Assembly (NCBI GenBank): GCA_030849805.1
Contig: JASANZ010002203.1
Span: 1 to 64,000 of the forward strand
Length of the DNA stretch: 64,000 nucleotides
Direction: 5' to 3'
Source of the DNA: Sergeia podlipaevii
Lineage: Eukaryota > Euglenozoa > Kinetoplastea > Trypanosomatida > Trypanosomatidae
Shown here piece by piece: positions 28,711 through 38,145 of this stretch (the first letter of the stretch is position 1; the number at the start of each line of letters is the position of its first letter). Both the position numbers and the translations under genes were made by a program. The notes under the pieces were generated by a model, which did no database searches, had not been told where the DNA came from, and saw only the letters and a program-made list of their open reading frames with translations.

Positions 28711-29791
28711 CCTCTACGCATGTTTCTTTCTTCTTCATAGGTGCGTGCTGAGAACTGGCCAGCCAGTGAAGATACACTATCGAAGAACACCCACAGTAAC
28801 AGAGGGAAAGAGGCATTCAGCATGTGCACAACGCGATGTGGTGGAGTTTTGCTATTTGGCTGGCGACATGGGTACTGCTCTCGTGGCGAGAGAAATTTTA
28901 GACGATCGTGTCTACTTCAAGCACGGCATTACGCTATCTCAGTATGGAAGTCCGCTTGTTGTGGATATTGGCGCGAACATTGGTCTGTTTGCGCTTGCTG
29001 TAGCGAGGGAATTCCCCAATGCAGTTGTGGTCGGCGCGGAGCCGGTGCCAAAATTGTACGCACTTGCTGTGGACAACACGCGCGACGTGCCGTCTTCTGG
29101 AAGAATATTTTTTGAGAACATGGGCGTTGGCCGCGAGCACAGCGACAATGTACCCTTCGTTGTCAACCCATTGATTACCGCCGGGACTTCAATGTGCGAG
29201 GCGGATATCGTGACCCCCTTTCTCAGCAGCGGCATCTACGCTTGTGTACGGGCTGTGCTGCTCGACAACGTGAGGGCGGGTAACTTTCCTCGTGTGCCAT
29301 GCGAGTGTCTAGCTCGCGGTCTGGCCGTACCGTACCTCCGAGTAGGTGCCCTCGCGGTGTTGATCCCTGCGCTGATCTTGGCTGCGCTGTATGTCGCTGC
29401 GGGGCCACTGCGCAAGCAAACATTTTACGTTACTGTGGGCACCTTTCAGGAGCTTTTGGGCCGCGCAGCAGTGCACTGCCAGCAGGATAACGCTGAACTC
29501 GCAGCACGTATTCGCGGGAGTGCTGCAAACGGCGGCTCGCAACCGTGCGTCGATCTTGTGAAGATCGACGTGGAAGGAGCGGAGATGGACGTCGTGCTTG
29601 GCATTAGCGCTTCGCAGTGGAGGCGCATACGCCAGGTTGTGGTGGAGACACACGATGTGGAAGGTCGCGCGGAGGCCATTGTGACGCTACTGAGGGAACG
29701 CGGGTTCTCGGATATCATTGTCGACGCGGACGACTGGGCGTCGCATGAGCTGCTCCGTATCAAATCCATCTATGCGAGGAAGGCGGAATGA
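28667..29791 (+). CDS. membrane-anchored FkbM-type SAM methyltransferase
   Basis: A 374-residue protein. Residues 1-24 are a strong hydrophobic anchor followed by basic residues. The methyltransferase fold starts near 97: motif I VDIGANIGLF (99-108), acidic E125 in GAEPVPKL, and the FkbM hallmark DLVKIDVEGAE (296-306) followed by VVVETHD (324-330). FkbM enzymes O-methylate sugars or small molecules; the substrate here is unknown. Unusually, a second hydrophobic stretch (about 223-246) lies inside the domain, between the SAM-binding half and the KIDVEGAE motif. The gene sits between DRBD3 and fructose-1,6-bisphosphatase. The family is widespread in bacteria, so transfer is possible, but codon use looks like its neighbours. 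The next in-frame Met is residue 68, so 28667 is the likely start despite upstream ATGs. Confidence 0.88.
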   Translation: MFALLITIIAVVLLSLYACFFLLHRCVLRTGQPVKIHYRRTPTVTEGKRHSACAQRDVVEFCYLAGDMGTALVAREILDDRVYFKHGITLSQYGSPLVVDIGANIGLFALAVAREFPNAVVVGAEPVPKLYALAVDNTRDVPSSGRIFFENMGVGREHSDNVPFVVNPLITAGTSMCEADIVTPFLSSGIYACVRAVLLDNVRAGNFPRVPCECLARGLAVPYLRVGALAVLIPALILAALYVAAGPLRKQTFYVTVGTFQELLGRAAVHCQQDNAELAARIRGSAANGGSQPCVDLVKIDVEGAEMDVVLGISASQWRRIRQVVVETHDVEGRAEAIVTLLRERGFSDIIVDADDWASHELLRIKSIYARKAE

Positions 29792-30505
29792 TAGCTAGTT
29801 CCAATGCCTGCATGGGAATGATACATATAAAAATACACATTTTTTTTTCTTTTTTTGCCTTTTATACGCATTACAAACACACGTGCACTATATAGAAGAG
29901 ACGCCTGCTTTCATTTTACAATTTCATCTTCACCGTAGCGAAACACATCTTATGTGGCGGATTTTTTCTTTTTTTTTTTCAAAAAAGGAAATTGCTATTT
30001 GACGTAATTATGATATCACATTTACCCTTGATCTTCCTTTTCTCCCCCCCTCTTTTTTTTTGCGCGTAGATCACCAACATCGTTGACGTAGTGCATATTT
30101 GAGTTGCTTGTCTGCAAAGTCAGTTATTATTGTTATTTTTTGTAGCTTAAGCGTCGCTGCTGCTGCTGTGGTTGCCTTTTCACTCTCTCTCTATATATTT
30201 TCAGACACATATTTATCGCTTGAACATAGGGGCCGACTGAGTCAGCTACTTTTCATTTTTGTGTCTTCCCACCTCATTTTTTATTTGAAACAAACTAAAA
30301 AAAGAAAAGCGCATTTACACACACACACACGCACAGTACGCATTTTTATCGAGATATTTTCTTTTCAAAGGAGGAAAGTACAATCAACTTTTTAGGCTTA
30401 TTTACCTCTTTTTGTGTACTCGTTGTTTTCACAGTATATATTTTTTTTGTTTGTTTGTTTTGTGGCGGCGACACACTTATATACATATATATATATATAT
30501 TTATC
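29792..30505. other. intergenic
   Basis: T-rich UTR-like sequence with a short CA repeat near 30318-30334. No gene recognised. Confidence 0.6.
30401..30434 (+). promoter_or_regulatory. candidate spliced-leader acceptor for FBPase
   Basis: A pyrimidine-rich run followed by TTTTCACAG, with AG at 30433-30434. The resulting 71-base leader contains no ATG. Confidence 0.55.
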
Positions 30506-31600
30506 ATGGAGCACGAGAAAAGTCTCACTCCCGTCACGCTGACGCAGTACATCATCCGCAGCCAGCCCCCGCATAGCCGTGGTGAGTTCACGTTGATGAT
30601 GATGGCGATTCAGACAGCTGTGAAGGTGATTGAGAAGAACATTCGTCGCGCCGGCATGCAGGGCATGTTTGGGTATCTGTCAGAAAAGAGTACAAACGCC
30701 ACTGGCGACTCTCAGGCGAAGCTTGACGTGATTGCTAACAATGCTTTTAAGGCATATCTGATGAGCTCCACGTGCATTGCAGCACTTGGTAGTGAGGAGG
30801 AGGAGTCTATGATCATCGTGGAGGCCGATCACCAGGGCGACTATCTCATCTTCTTCGACCCTCTGGATGGCAGCAGCAACATCGACGCGAACGTGTCGGT
30901 GGGCTCCATCTGGGGTATCTGGCGCGTCCCGAAGGACGCCAAAATCACGACTGTGGAGGAGGCGAACGCTGCGATCAAGACAATGAAGGGTAGCGATATC
31001 ATCTCTGCAGGGTACGCCATGTATGGCAGTGCTACCAATTTGGTGATCACCAGTGGACACGGCGTCGATGGCTTTACGCTCGACCCTAACATTGGCGAGT
31101 TTATTCTCTCCCACCCACACATCAGCATCCCCAAGAAGCGCAATATCTTCAGTGTGAACGAGGGTAACTACAGCAAATGGGAGCCCTGGTTCCGTGACTA
31201 CGTAGACCATCTCAAGATGAACAAGCAGCAAACGTACACGGCACGTTACATTGGGTCCATGGTGGCCGACGTTCATCGCACGTTGCTCTACGGCGGCATC
31301 TTCTGCTACCCTCGCGATATGGGCAAGATTGAAGGGAAGCTGCGCTTCTTGTATGAGGGGGCCCCGATGGCTGTCATTGTGGAGCAGGCTGGTGGTAAGG
31401 CGTGGAGTGGCACTGGCCGCATCCTGGACCAGAGCATCACACGGCTTCATCAGCGCACGCCTGTTTATTTGGGAAGCCGCCAGGAGGTTGACTTGTGCAT
31501 TTCATTTCGCGAGAAGTACATGAGAGAGAACATGAACGGAACTAGCAGTGAGGCCGCTGCTGCGACCGAGAAGACAGCCAATACTGAGAGCAAGCTCTAA
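30506..31600 (+). CDS. FBP: fructose-1,6-bisphosphatase, glycosomal
   Basis: A 364-residue class I fructose-1,6-bisphosphatase, which removes the 1-phosphate from fructose 1,6-bisphosphate in gluconeogenesis. The metal and substrate motif DPLDGSSNID is at 118-127, preceded by IIVEADHQGDYLIFF; ADVHRTLLYGGIFCYP forms part of the substrate site. The protein ends in SKL, a type 1 peroxisomal targeting signal, placing it in the glycosome as in other trypanosomatids. Glycosomal placement beside phosphofructokinase implies control to avoid a futile cycle, but no regulatory site is visible. The frame continues 17 codons upstream from a non-ATG start through TA-repeat DNA; the ATG at 30506 gives the normal N-terminus. 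Confidence 0.97.
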   Translation: MEHEKSLTPVTLTQYIIRSQPPHSRGEFTLMMMAIQTAVKVIEKNIRRAGMQGMFGYLSEKSTNATGDSQAKLDVIANNAFKAYLMSSTCIAALGSEEEESMIIVEADHQGDYLIFFDPLDGSSNIDANVSVGSIWGIWRVPKDAKITTVEEANAAIKTMKGSDIISAGYAMYGSATNLVITSGHGVDGFTLDPNIGEFILSHPHISIPKKRNIFSVNEGNYSKWEPWFRDYVDHLKMNKQQTYTARYIGSMVADVHRTLLYGGIFCYPRDMGKIEGKLRFLYEGAPMAVIVEQAGGKAWSGTGRILDQSITRLHQRTPVYLGSRQEVDLCISFREKYMRENMNGTSSEAAAATEKTANTESKL

Positions 31601-32196
31601 AGAAATGTTCCTCAGAAGAGGTCATTTTTTTTTCGTTGCTGCTGCTGCTTTTTTTTTTTTTTTTTTCCTCGCGAACCTTTATTAGCTTTGTTGTGTTTCT
31701 CGCGATGCGGCGCATGGCGACCGTAGACGATGGCAACGCATATATAAATGTAGAGAAAGAGATTAGTGTATGTAGAACACGATATAGTTGACGTCAATTA
31801 TCATTATTTTTATATATGCGTAGTGTCTGCTCCGTTTAGTATTTATGTTGCGTGCGCTGCTTTCCAGTATTTAGGGGAGAGCCTCTTGCTAGCAGCGCGT
31901 GCACGTTAGTGTGTGGCATCATGATAGTGGGGTGGGCTCCAACACTGAGCGGTGGTTAGCAGCATCACATCGCACTCTTTAAAGAGGAGAAAGTTGAAAG
32001 TCCAAAGCTGAGAGGATGGTAAGCAGAACAAAACGTCAAGGATTTTTTTTTTTTGGGAGGAGTTGATTTCAATTTTATTTTTGGTTTACTTTAAGAAGTA
32101 GTAGTAAAAGAAGGGAAAAGGAAAGGTTAGAGCAAGTATCAAAACCGTCGCATGGTCGAATTATGGACACATACAGAAATCCCTTGCTGCTATCTT

Positions 32197-32235
<39 letters not shown>

Positions 32236-33326
32236 GTATGTGTGCTTTGTTCAAAGTTGTTACTCATATATACACAAGCAGCATAAACTCCAATAAATGA
32301 AAGAAGCAAACAAACAAAAGATGATCCTTTTCTCGGTTTTTATTATTATTATTGTATTTACTTCCGTTATTATTTGTGGCTACTTTTCTTTCATATATTG
32401 TGCTCAAGCAGTGGCACCGTGGATTTCAAAAGGTTCATATTTTTTATTTTATTTTTATTTTTACGCACACGTGATCATGTGTGATCAGAGAGCACGCTTT
32501 GCTGAGTGCACGAGTTGATTCTTTATTATGATTATTATTATTTTCTTTTTGAAGGGGGTGGGGGGGTACAGTTGCGTTCGCGGGTGTGTGTGTGTGCTTT
32601 TTTTATTTGTGTGTGGAGGCGCGCATAGGAAGACAGAATGGGAAGGGACGAAAGAGGTTCGTTTGTGTACGTGCGTAGGTCTTCATCACTTTCCTTCATT
32701 ACTTGCTAGAGACGACTAATTATGGAGGTTTGCTCTCTCCCTGTTCTTCCTCCCTTCAAAACAAAAATGGGCGTTTTTTTTTCTTTTTTTTTAAATTTTG
32801 ATGTTGTTTCATGCTTTTATATCTTTTTCTTTTTTTTTTTTGATTTTTACAAGCACTACTCAAAACGATAATAATAACAGTATTGCGGGAACAGTAGGTG
32901 CTCACTGTTTTTGGTGCCCTTCCGTATGTTCTATGGCGCTTTTTTTTTTTTTTTTGTTTTCTAAGGTCGTGAGTTATGGGGATATAGTGGGTCTGGCTGT
33001 GCATACTTCATGTATATATGCATATCATTAATTGTTGCGTTTTTCCCCTTTTTTTTTTTTTTTTAACGATGATTTTCTGGTTTGTGTCAATCTTTTCTCT
33101 CTCATTTTTTTCTTTTACGTGCTGGCATTCACGAGCACGCCGGCAAGCAAAAGGAAAAGAAAGTAATCAGAAAAATAGGGTCAAAGCAAAACAAAAATAA
33201 CAGTAATAATTTTTGGAGCAACGGAGGCGCGGATATAGAGTCACGCACATACACATACATACGCACATACGAATTATTGATTATTAAGAATAAATTACAT
33301 ACATTTATACATTTGTTACTTACTCA
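31601..33326. other. 1.7 kb intergenic
   Basis: T-rich with TC and TA microsatellites. ORFs are short and hydrophobic or basic, without family features. A possible acceptor for the gene at 33327 is AG 33134-33135 after a pyrimidine tract at about 33091-33119; the resulting leader of about 190 bases has no ATG. Confidence 0.55.
32197..32235. repeat. (TC)n-(TA)n compound microsatellite
   Basis: About nine TC units run directly into about ten TA units. Confidence 0.95.
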
Positions 33327-33857
33327 ATGCCTCCTAGACCACTTCCGAGAGCGCCACTTATGCACGTACGCGTAGGACCTTTTACTCGTTTCAAGGCGTG
33401 GTGGATGGGCCTAGATAGCGCTGATAACCTGGCGAGGTACGGCGATCGGGGTTTGTTGCGCACCATCTGGCTTGAGTGGAAAGGCACTCTCCTCATCTTT
33501 GGTTGTGCCTTTTCCTTTGTCGTGGGTAGGCAGCAGTCGGCACAGGCGAATTATATCTTGGAGAACATTGAGCTTAACAGGCGCACTTACTATGGCCGCG
33601 ATTTTGCTCCAGAGTACGTGGAGAATGCCCCGCAGGCAGTTTATGACGGTCCGCGCGGTTACGTTCACCACGACGAAGCGAGTGGTCTTCTCCTGAACGC
33701 AGACAACAAGGTGACGAGTGATGAGCCGCGAGAGGCGCGGCGGAAGAGGCTTGAGAAGGTACGCGTGACACCAGATATGGTGAAGGATGCGGAGCGGTTA
33801 TTGAATAGCCGGAGGTATCTGGGTCAGAAAGATAGCGATGGTGTTGCGGCATCGTAG
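33327..33857 (+). CDS. 176-residue single-span membrane protein, possibly mitochondrial
   Basis: The N-terminal 20 residues are basic and free of acids (PPRPLPRAPLMHVRVG), like a presequence. After an amphipathic stretch with tryptophans (FKAWWMGL), a hydrophobic segment at about 52-66 (TLLIFGCAFSFVVG) could span a membrane. The C-terminal 110 residues are soluble, with a Tyr-rich part (RRTYYGRDFAPEY) and a charged helix near the end. No domain was recognised. The layout (short N-terminal side, one span, soluble tail) resembles subunits of mitochondrial inner-membrane complexes, which is inference only. The next gene but one is SCO1, but gene order does not imply shared function in trypanosomatids. 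Confidence 0.82.
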   Translation: MPPRPLPRAPLMHVRVGPFTRFKAWWMGLDSADNLARYGDRGLLRTIWLEWKGTLLIFGCAFSFVVGRQQSAQANYILENIELNRRTYYGRDFAPEYVENAPQAVYDGPRGYVHHDEASGLLLNADNKVTSDEPREARRKRLEKVRVTPDMVKDAERLLNSRRYLGQKDSDGVAAS

Positions 33858-34344
33858 AAGTAAAGAGGAGGAGAGAAGAAGGAGTTAAGTACAAATTCTG
33901 GTACTATTTTTTTTCCTTTTATGGTAACTGCCCTCGCTGTTTGTTGTTGTTGTTGTGGTGGTTGCCTATGTGTGTTCTATCATTCATTGTCATTGTGGTT
34001 AGGTTTGACGCTTTTGTCTTCTTTTTGTTTTTATTTTAAATGCCAGGGTTTTTGTTCTCATTTGTCCTGGAGAAATACAATAGCGGCAATGTAAGAGATC
34101 CGCTCCTTCCTCCTCTATCAACCAGTTTATTGCATATCGCAGGAGGCATTTGGTGGATGTTTCCCGTTTGATTTTCATGATGTCTTTTTGCCTACTTAAC
34201 TCTTTTTTTTTTCCTTTTCAATCTGACTCATTTCTATTTTATTTTATTTTTATTCTTCTATATTGGTTCTAACTTATGATTGTGAAGAAGAGGAGATAGT
34301 AATAATAAAAATAGAAGAGAAGAAAGCATTTTAGACAGTATCTA
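33858..34344. other. intergenic
   Basis: T-rich, UTR-like. A possible acceptor for 34345 is AG 34286-34287 after a TTTA-rich tract; the leader is purine-rich without ATG. Confidence 0.6.
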
Positions 34345-35229
34345 ATGAACAGCTCAAGGCCCCAGAGCAGAGGGGATAGTGAGGATGTGCGCACCCCCTC
34401 TGAGGCCCGAAGCCCAGAATGTCCGAAGGTGTTCCACCGTGGACCACAGCAGCGCATGCGCGTGGCATCAAAGCGCGTGCCAGTGACTACCCCAGACGGC
34501 GAGACCGTTATACAGCGTCAGGGCTCTTATGTTAGTTCCGATAGTGATACCGAAGAACGTCCCTACAGTACCAAGCCACACAGTAACGCGCAGAAGCAGC
34601 AGCAGGCTTCTTCCACTGTTGCCCACGGCGGCAGCAGTACTTCTCGCCGCACCGCTCATCGTGGCGAGTCCACTTCACCGAATTCCTCAGCAGTTCTCGG
34701 AAATCGCCATGCTCCTGCCAAAACGAGAAAGCCCCTTGGTAAGTCCTCCACGTCTCAGGGCCGCGGTAGCGTGGACGCGGAAGGGGGCAGCAGTGCTGAG
34801 GCGGAGGACGAGCCAGCGGCGTACAATGTGAGTCATAAAACGAAAGTGTCTGTGGAGGAGCGGCTGGCGAAATTGAAGGAGCAGCACGACGAGCGTCTGC
34901 AGGACGCTCACATGGAAAATCTGCGCGGAACACGCGTAGCGAAGCGACCAAAAGTGCTCGTGCGCACCCGCTTTGGACATCTGAAGGCGATTGCACCAGT
35001 TGGTGGCGCCGCCGCATCTGGCGCTCCTGCTGGAGAGGAACAAGGGGAGACTCCAGTTCTGGCCATTGCCAATGAGCCAGCACCGGCATCGCAGAAGACG
35101 CCGGTGGTGAAGTTGGACGTGCCTGCTCGTCAAGGTGAAGGGCGTGGTAAGCGTGGCGGAACGAACAGTCCACCACCAGTCGAGGGGACGCCGGAGAAAC
35201 TCATGCTCGATGACGAGGAGGACGCATAG
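34345..35229 (+). CDS. unknown basic low-complexity protein (294 residues)
   Basis: Mostly disordered and rich in Ser, Thr, Arg and Pro. Residues about 66-73 (SSDSDTEE) are an acidic serine cluster suited to casein kinase 2. The most ordered and probably most conserved part is about residues 158-215: VSVEERLAKLKEQHDERL followed by RVAKRPKVLVRTRFGHLKA, a helix and then a basic strand-like segment. The C-terminus is acidic (LDDEEDA). I do not recognise a family; the basic segment could bind nucleic acid or tubulin. Gene status is supported by a 295-codon frame with coding-like composition between AT-rich flanks. Confidence 0.8.
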   Translation: MNSSRPQSRGDSEDVRTPSEARSPECPKVFHRGPQQRMRVASKRVPVTTPDGETVIQRQGSYVSSDSDTEERPYSTKPHSNAQKQQQASSTVAHGGSSTSRRTAHRGESTSPNSSAVLGNRHAPAKTRKPLGKSSTSQGRGSVDAEGGSSAEAEDEPAAYNVSHKTKVSVEERLAKLKEQHDERLQDAHMENLRGTRVAKRPKVLVRTRFGHLKAIAPVGGAAASGAPAGEEQGETPVLAIANEPAPASQKTPVVKLDVPARQGEGRGKRGGTNSPPPVEGTPEKLMLDDEEDA

Positions 35230-36056
35230 CTGAGAGAAGAAGAAGGAAAGAAGGGAGAGAGAGAAAGAGGGGAGAGAGAGAAAGAAGGAGAGAATCTTTA
35301 TAACGGAAACATGCGAAAGACCGCCTGGGTGTATGTGGTAGGTAGGTTTGTATGCATGTTTGTGTATGGATGCTGTGAGAGTAAGTTTAGAGGCTTCGTG
35401 AAGGAATGCCATTTTTCTTTTTTGCTGCTTTTTTTTTTTTCTTCTCTCCTCTCTTTTACAACTGTTAGTATTATACATCGTATTTTTTTTTCTTCCTTCT
35501 TCTTGTTTTTGTTGTTGTTTGCTTACTTATTATTATTTTTTGGGTGCGTCACTATACACCTGGGGGAAAGTCTCCTTGCACTCATGAGAAAATTATACGT
35601 TCAAGGAGTCGCGAAGAGAGAGAGAGAGCTCAAGAGGAGCAGCAATTTTGGAAGATCACGAGGTGTCCGCCAAACGGAAGCGCCATCGTCTTTTTTTAAA
35701 AAAAAACATTTTGTTATCCCCCCCTTTTTGTTTTGTCTCATTATATTTTTTTCCTGCACATTTTTTTTTTCTACTTGTTCTGTTTCTTTTTTTTAAGTGT
35801 TGCAAGCCGTCTTACCACGAATTTTTTTTTTGCCTTTTCGTGTTTTTCATATCTATATATATATATATACATACAATAGCCTGACGAGGATACTACTAAC
35901 GCATTCTGTGAGCTTCCGCATACTACGTCATCGCACAGAGGGAAAGAGAAACTATTCTTTTTTTTGCTTTTGTTGTGTGTCTGTGAAAGCACGCGTGTCT
36001 GGGTACACTATTCAGCTTCTTTTCAAGCATTTTTTTTTTTTCAGTTCACTCTGGCG
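35230..36056. other. intergenic
   Basis: Begins with a GA-rich run after the stop codon, then T-rich sequence. ORF 35311-35796 contains long Phe/Leu runs from T-rich DNA and looks spurious. Confidence 0.6.
36031..36044 (+). promoter_or_regulatory. spliced-leader acceptor for SCO1
   Basis: An uninterrupted T run ends in CAG (AG 36043-36044), 12 bases before the ATG at 36057. One of the clearest acceptors in the window; it decides the start because the frame is open further upstream. Confidence 0.65.
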
Positions 36057-36998
36057 ATGTTTAGTTTTTGCTCTCGACGACTTGGTGGGGCACTCGTGCC
36101 TCTCGCACTTTTCAGGGGTGGAGCACAGCGCCTCACCCTCTCTGCGGGTGCGAGTGCTGGGGTGACAGTGCGCGCCACGGGTTGCTGCAGGGGATCTCAT
36201 ATCGGTAGCTCCTCTGAGGTCGTCACACCAGCAGGAGCACTCTTGAGTTCTACGCGCAGCTTTCGCTCCGCTGGAGCACAAAATCCTAATGATAACTCCA
36301 TGGAGGAGGCTGAGCTGCAGCGTGACCGCGAGGCACTCAAGAAGTACCTCGCCATTGCCGGCTTCGGTGTGCTGTGTGCGATCACCATCTGGTACGGCTC
36401 AAAGCAGGCGAAGAAGCGCTACTTTGGTGACGAGGGCAGCGCGCGTGTGAGCGTCGAGACACGTGGGCGACCCGCCCTTGGTGGTCCCTTTGTTCTAGTC
36501 AACACCAAGGGTGAGCCCGTGTCACAGGCAGAGTTTCTTGGCTCGTGGGCCTTCTTTTATTTTGGGTTTGTTCACTGCCCCGAGATCTGCCCCGTGGAGC
36601 TGAACCGCATGACGCATGTGGTGGACGCCGTGCGCGTGCGGAAGCCAAACGAAAAAATAGCGCCTTTATTTGTTTCTTGTGACCCAAAGAGAGATTCGTT
36701 AGAGGCGATTGATGAATACTTGTCAGTGTTTCACCCGGACTTTGTGGGGCTTGTGGGAACCCCAAAGCAGGTAAATAATGCGTGCAAGTCCTACCGCATC
36801 TATTACTCCGTCCCTAGCGATGATGTTGCCGAGACCGATGATTACTTGATTGATCATAGCATTGCTATTTTTTTGTTCGATCCGCAGGGACGCTTTGTGG
36901 ACTTTTTCGGTAACCGCTATGACGAGAAGGAGATTGCTGAAAAAGTGGCGTACTACATGACTCAGTATGAGAAGGACCCCACGTGGACGAACTGGTAA
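36057..36998 (+). CDS. SCO1: SCO1/SenC copper chaperone for cytochrome c oxidase
   Basis: A 313-residue protein. A basic N-terminus with Ser and Arg and few acids (1 to about 80) is a likely mitochondrial presequence. One membrane span lies at about 95-115 (YLAIAGFGVLCAITIWYG). A thioredoxin-like domain follows, with copper-binding HCPEICP (Cys174 and Cys178, CxxxC) and His267 in LIDHSIAIFLFD, the three ligands used by SCO proteins. SCO1 sits in the inner membrane facing the intermembrane space and delivers copper to the CuA site of cytochrome oxidase subunit 2. Upstream in-frame codons lie before the splice acceptor and are excluded. The length is typical. No paralogue is in the window. Confidence 0.95.
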   Translation: MFSFCSRRLGGALVPLALFRGGAQRLTLSAGASAGVTVRATGCCRGSHIGSSSEVVTPAGALLSSTRSFRSAGAQNPNDNSMEEAELQRDREALKKYLAIAGFGVLCAITIWYGSKQAKKRYFGDEGSARVSVETRGRPALGGPFVLVNTKGEPVSQAEFLGSWAFFYFGFVHCPEICPVELNRMTHVVDAVRVRKPNEKIAPLFVSCDPKRDSLEAIDEYLSVFHPDFVGLVGTPKQVNNACKSYRIYYSVPSDDVAETDDYLIDHSIAIFLFDPQGRFVDFFGNRYDEKEIAEKVAYYMTQYEKDPTWTNW

Positions 36999-37162
36999 AG
37001 TTGTAGTAGGGGGACACCTCTTGCTGAAGAGTGACGGATGGGAACCTTCATGCGAACATCAAAAAAGAAAAAGAAGCAGGCGAAACCAAAATAAAGGCAT
37101 ATATAGATGAAAAGAAGGAAGCAAACAATAACATCAAGGCAATGAACACATCAATGTAGCAT

Positions 37163-37205
<43 letters not shown>

Positions 37206-38145
37206 GTATGGAAAGTGCAGGAGGAGAGAAAGAGCAAGTAAACGGTAGAGGGAAAATGTGAACCTGATACATGAGCGTTGCTGTTTGAGCTGAATGAGTG
37301 TGTATGCGATTGATTTTATTTTTTTATTTTGTTTTTCTTCTTTGTATTCTGCTTTTGCTTTTCTTTTGCTTTCTTTTGCCTTTACATTTTCTCTTCCTTT
37401 CTTTTTTTTTTTTGTTTCCAGAATTAGCCTCAACGCTATTTTTTCTTCTTCTCTGGATATCACAGTCAAGTCTAATAAAACGCTTCAATTGTGTACCTTT
37501 CTTGTTATCAGACTTACACTTTCTTTATTGCTGCGTTCACAAGTGCACTACTACTTTTTTTTTTTCTAATTGCTATATCGCATGCTGAACTTTTTGCGTA
37601 CTTTGCTATTCTTATTGTTCTTTTATTACTTCCTTCTTTGCTTTTTTTTTTTGTTTCTTCTTCTTCTCTTTCATTTTACTCAGCTATATCTCTTTGGTTT
37701 TCTCGTTCCTCAAGATTTTGTATCTAGTGAGGCAAACACGCGTGAAGCTAGTTATCACTCCGTTAGTCTGCGTGTCTAGCAACGAAGAGGACAAAAAAAG
37801 AGAGAAGGAAAAAGAAGAAAGATTATATATATATCTACAATCGACATCGTGTTGTGTTGTTCTAGTGTTTTTAGATCCAATTAGATACCTCCTTTTTTTC
37901 TTTATATATTTTAAAAGTAAAAAAAAATCACTCTGTACATTTTTTCATATATATATATATTTAGATTTTATCAAATAAAGTTCACCGTTTGTTTGTCATC
38001 TGCTTGCACTGTCTTCTTATTGTGTATATACACAGTGCTTGTTATTTTGAAGGAAAAGAGGGAGGGGGGGAGACCAGAATAAGTACATAAATACATATAT
38101 AATTTGAATTCTCTTTCTCTCTGTCTCTCTTTCATACACTTACAT
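36999..38145. other. 1.15 kb intergenic
   Basis: Begins with a purine-rich 3' UTR containing a GA repeat, then T-rich sequence. A likely acceptor for 38146 is AG 38034-38035; a further pyrimidine tract at 38108-38134 abuts the ATG without an AG. Confidence 0.55.
37165..37201. repeat. (GA)18 microsatellite
   Basis: About eighteen GA units on the + strand downstream of SCO1. It is a purine tract on the coding strand, opposite to the usual pyrimidine bias of these gaps. Confidence 0.97.

Noticed and set aside
30680..31450. 256-codon minus-strand frame over FBPase
   Set aside because: Antisense shadow caused by codon bias; no independent signature.
34687..35478. 263-codon minus-strand frame across the end of the 294-residue gene
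   Set aside because: Partly antisense to a coding region and partly translated GA/CT-rich UTR; no domain.
35311..35796. 161-codon frame before SCO1
   Set aside because: Phe/Leu-rich translation of pyrimidine tracts, lying just before the SCO1 splice site.
37165..37201. GA repeat as a transcription start or strand-switch signal
   Set aside because: Genes on both sides run in the same direction; it is an ordinary 3' UTR microsatellite.
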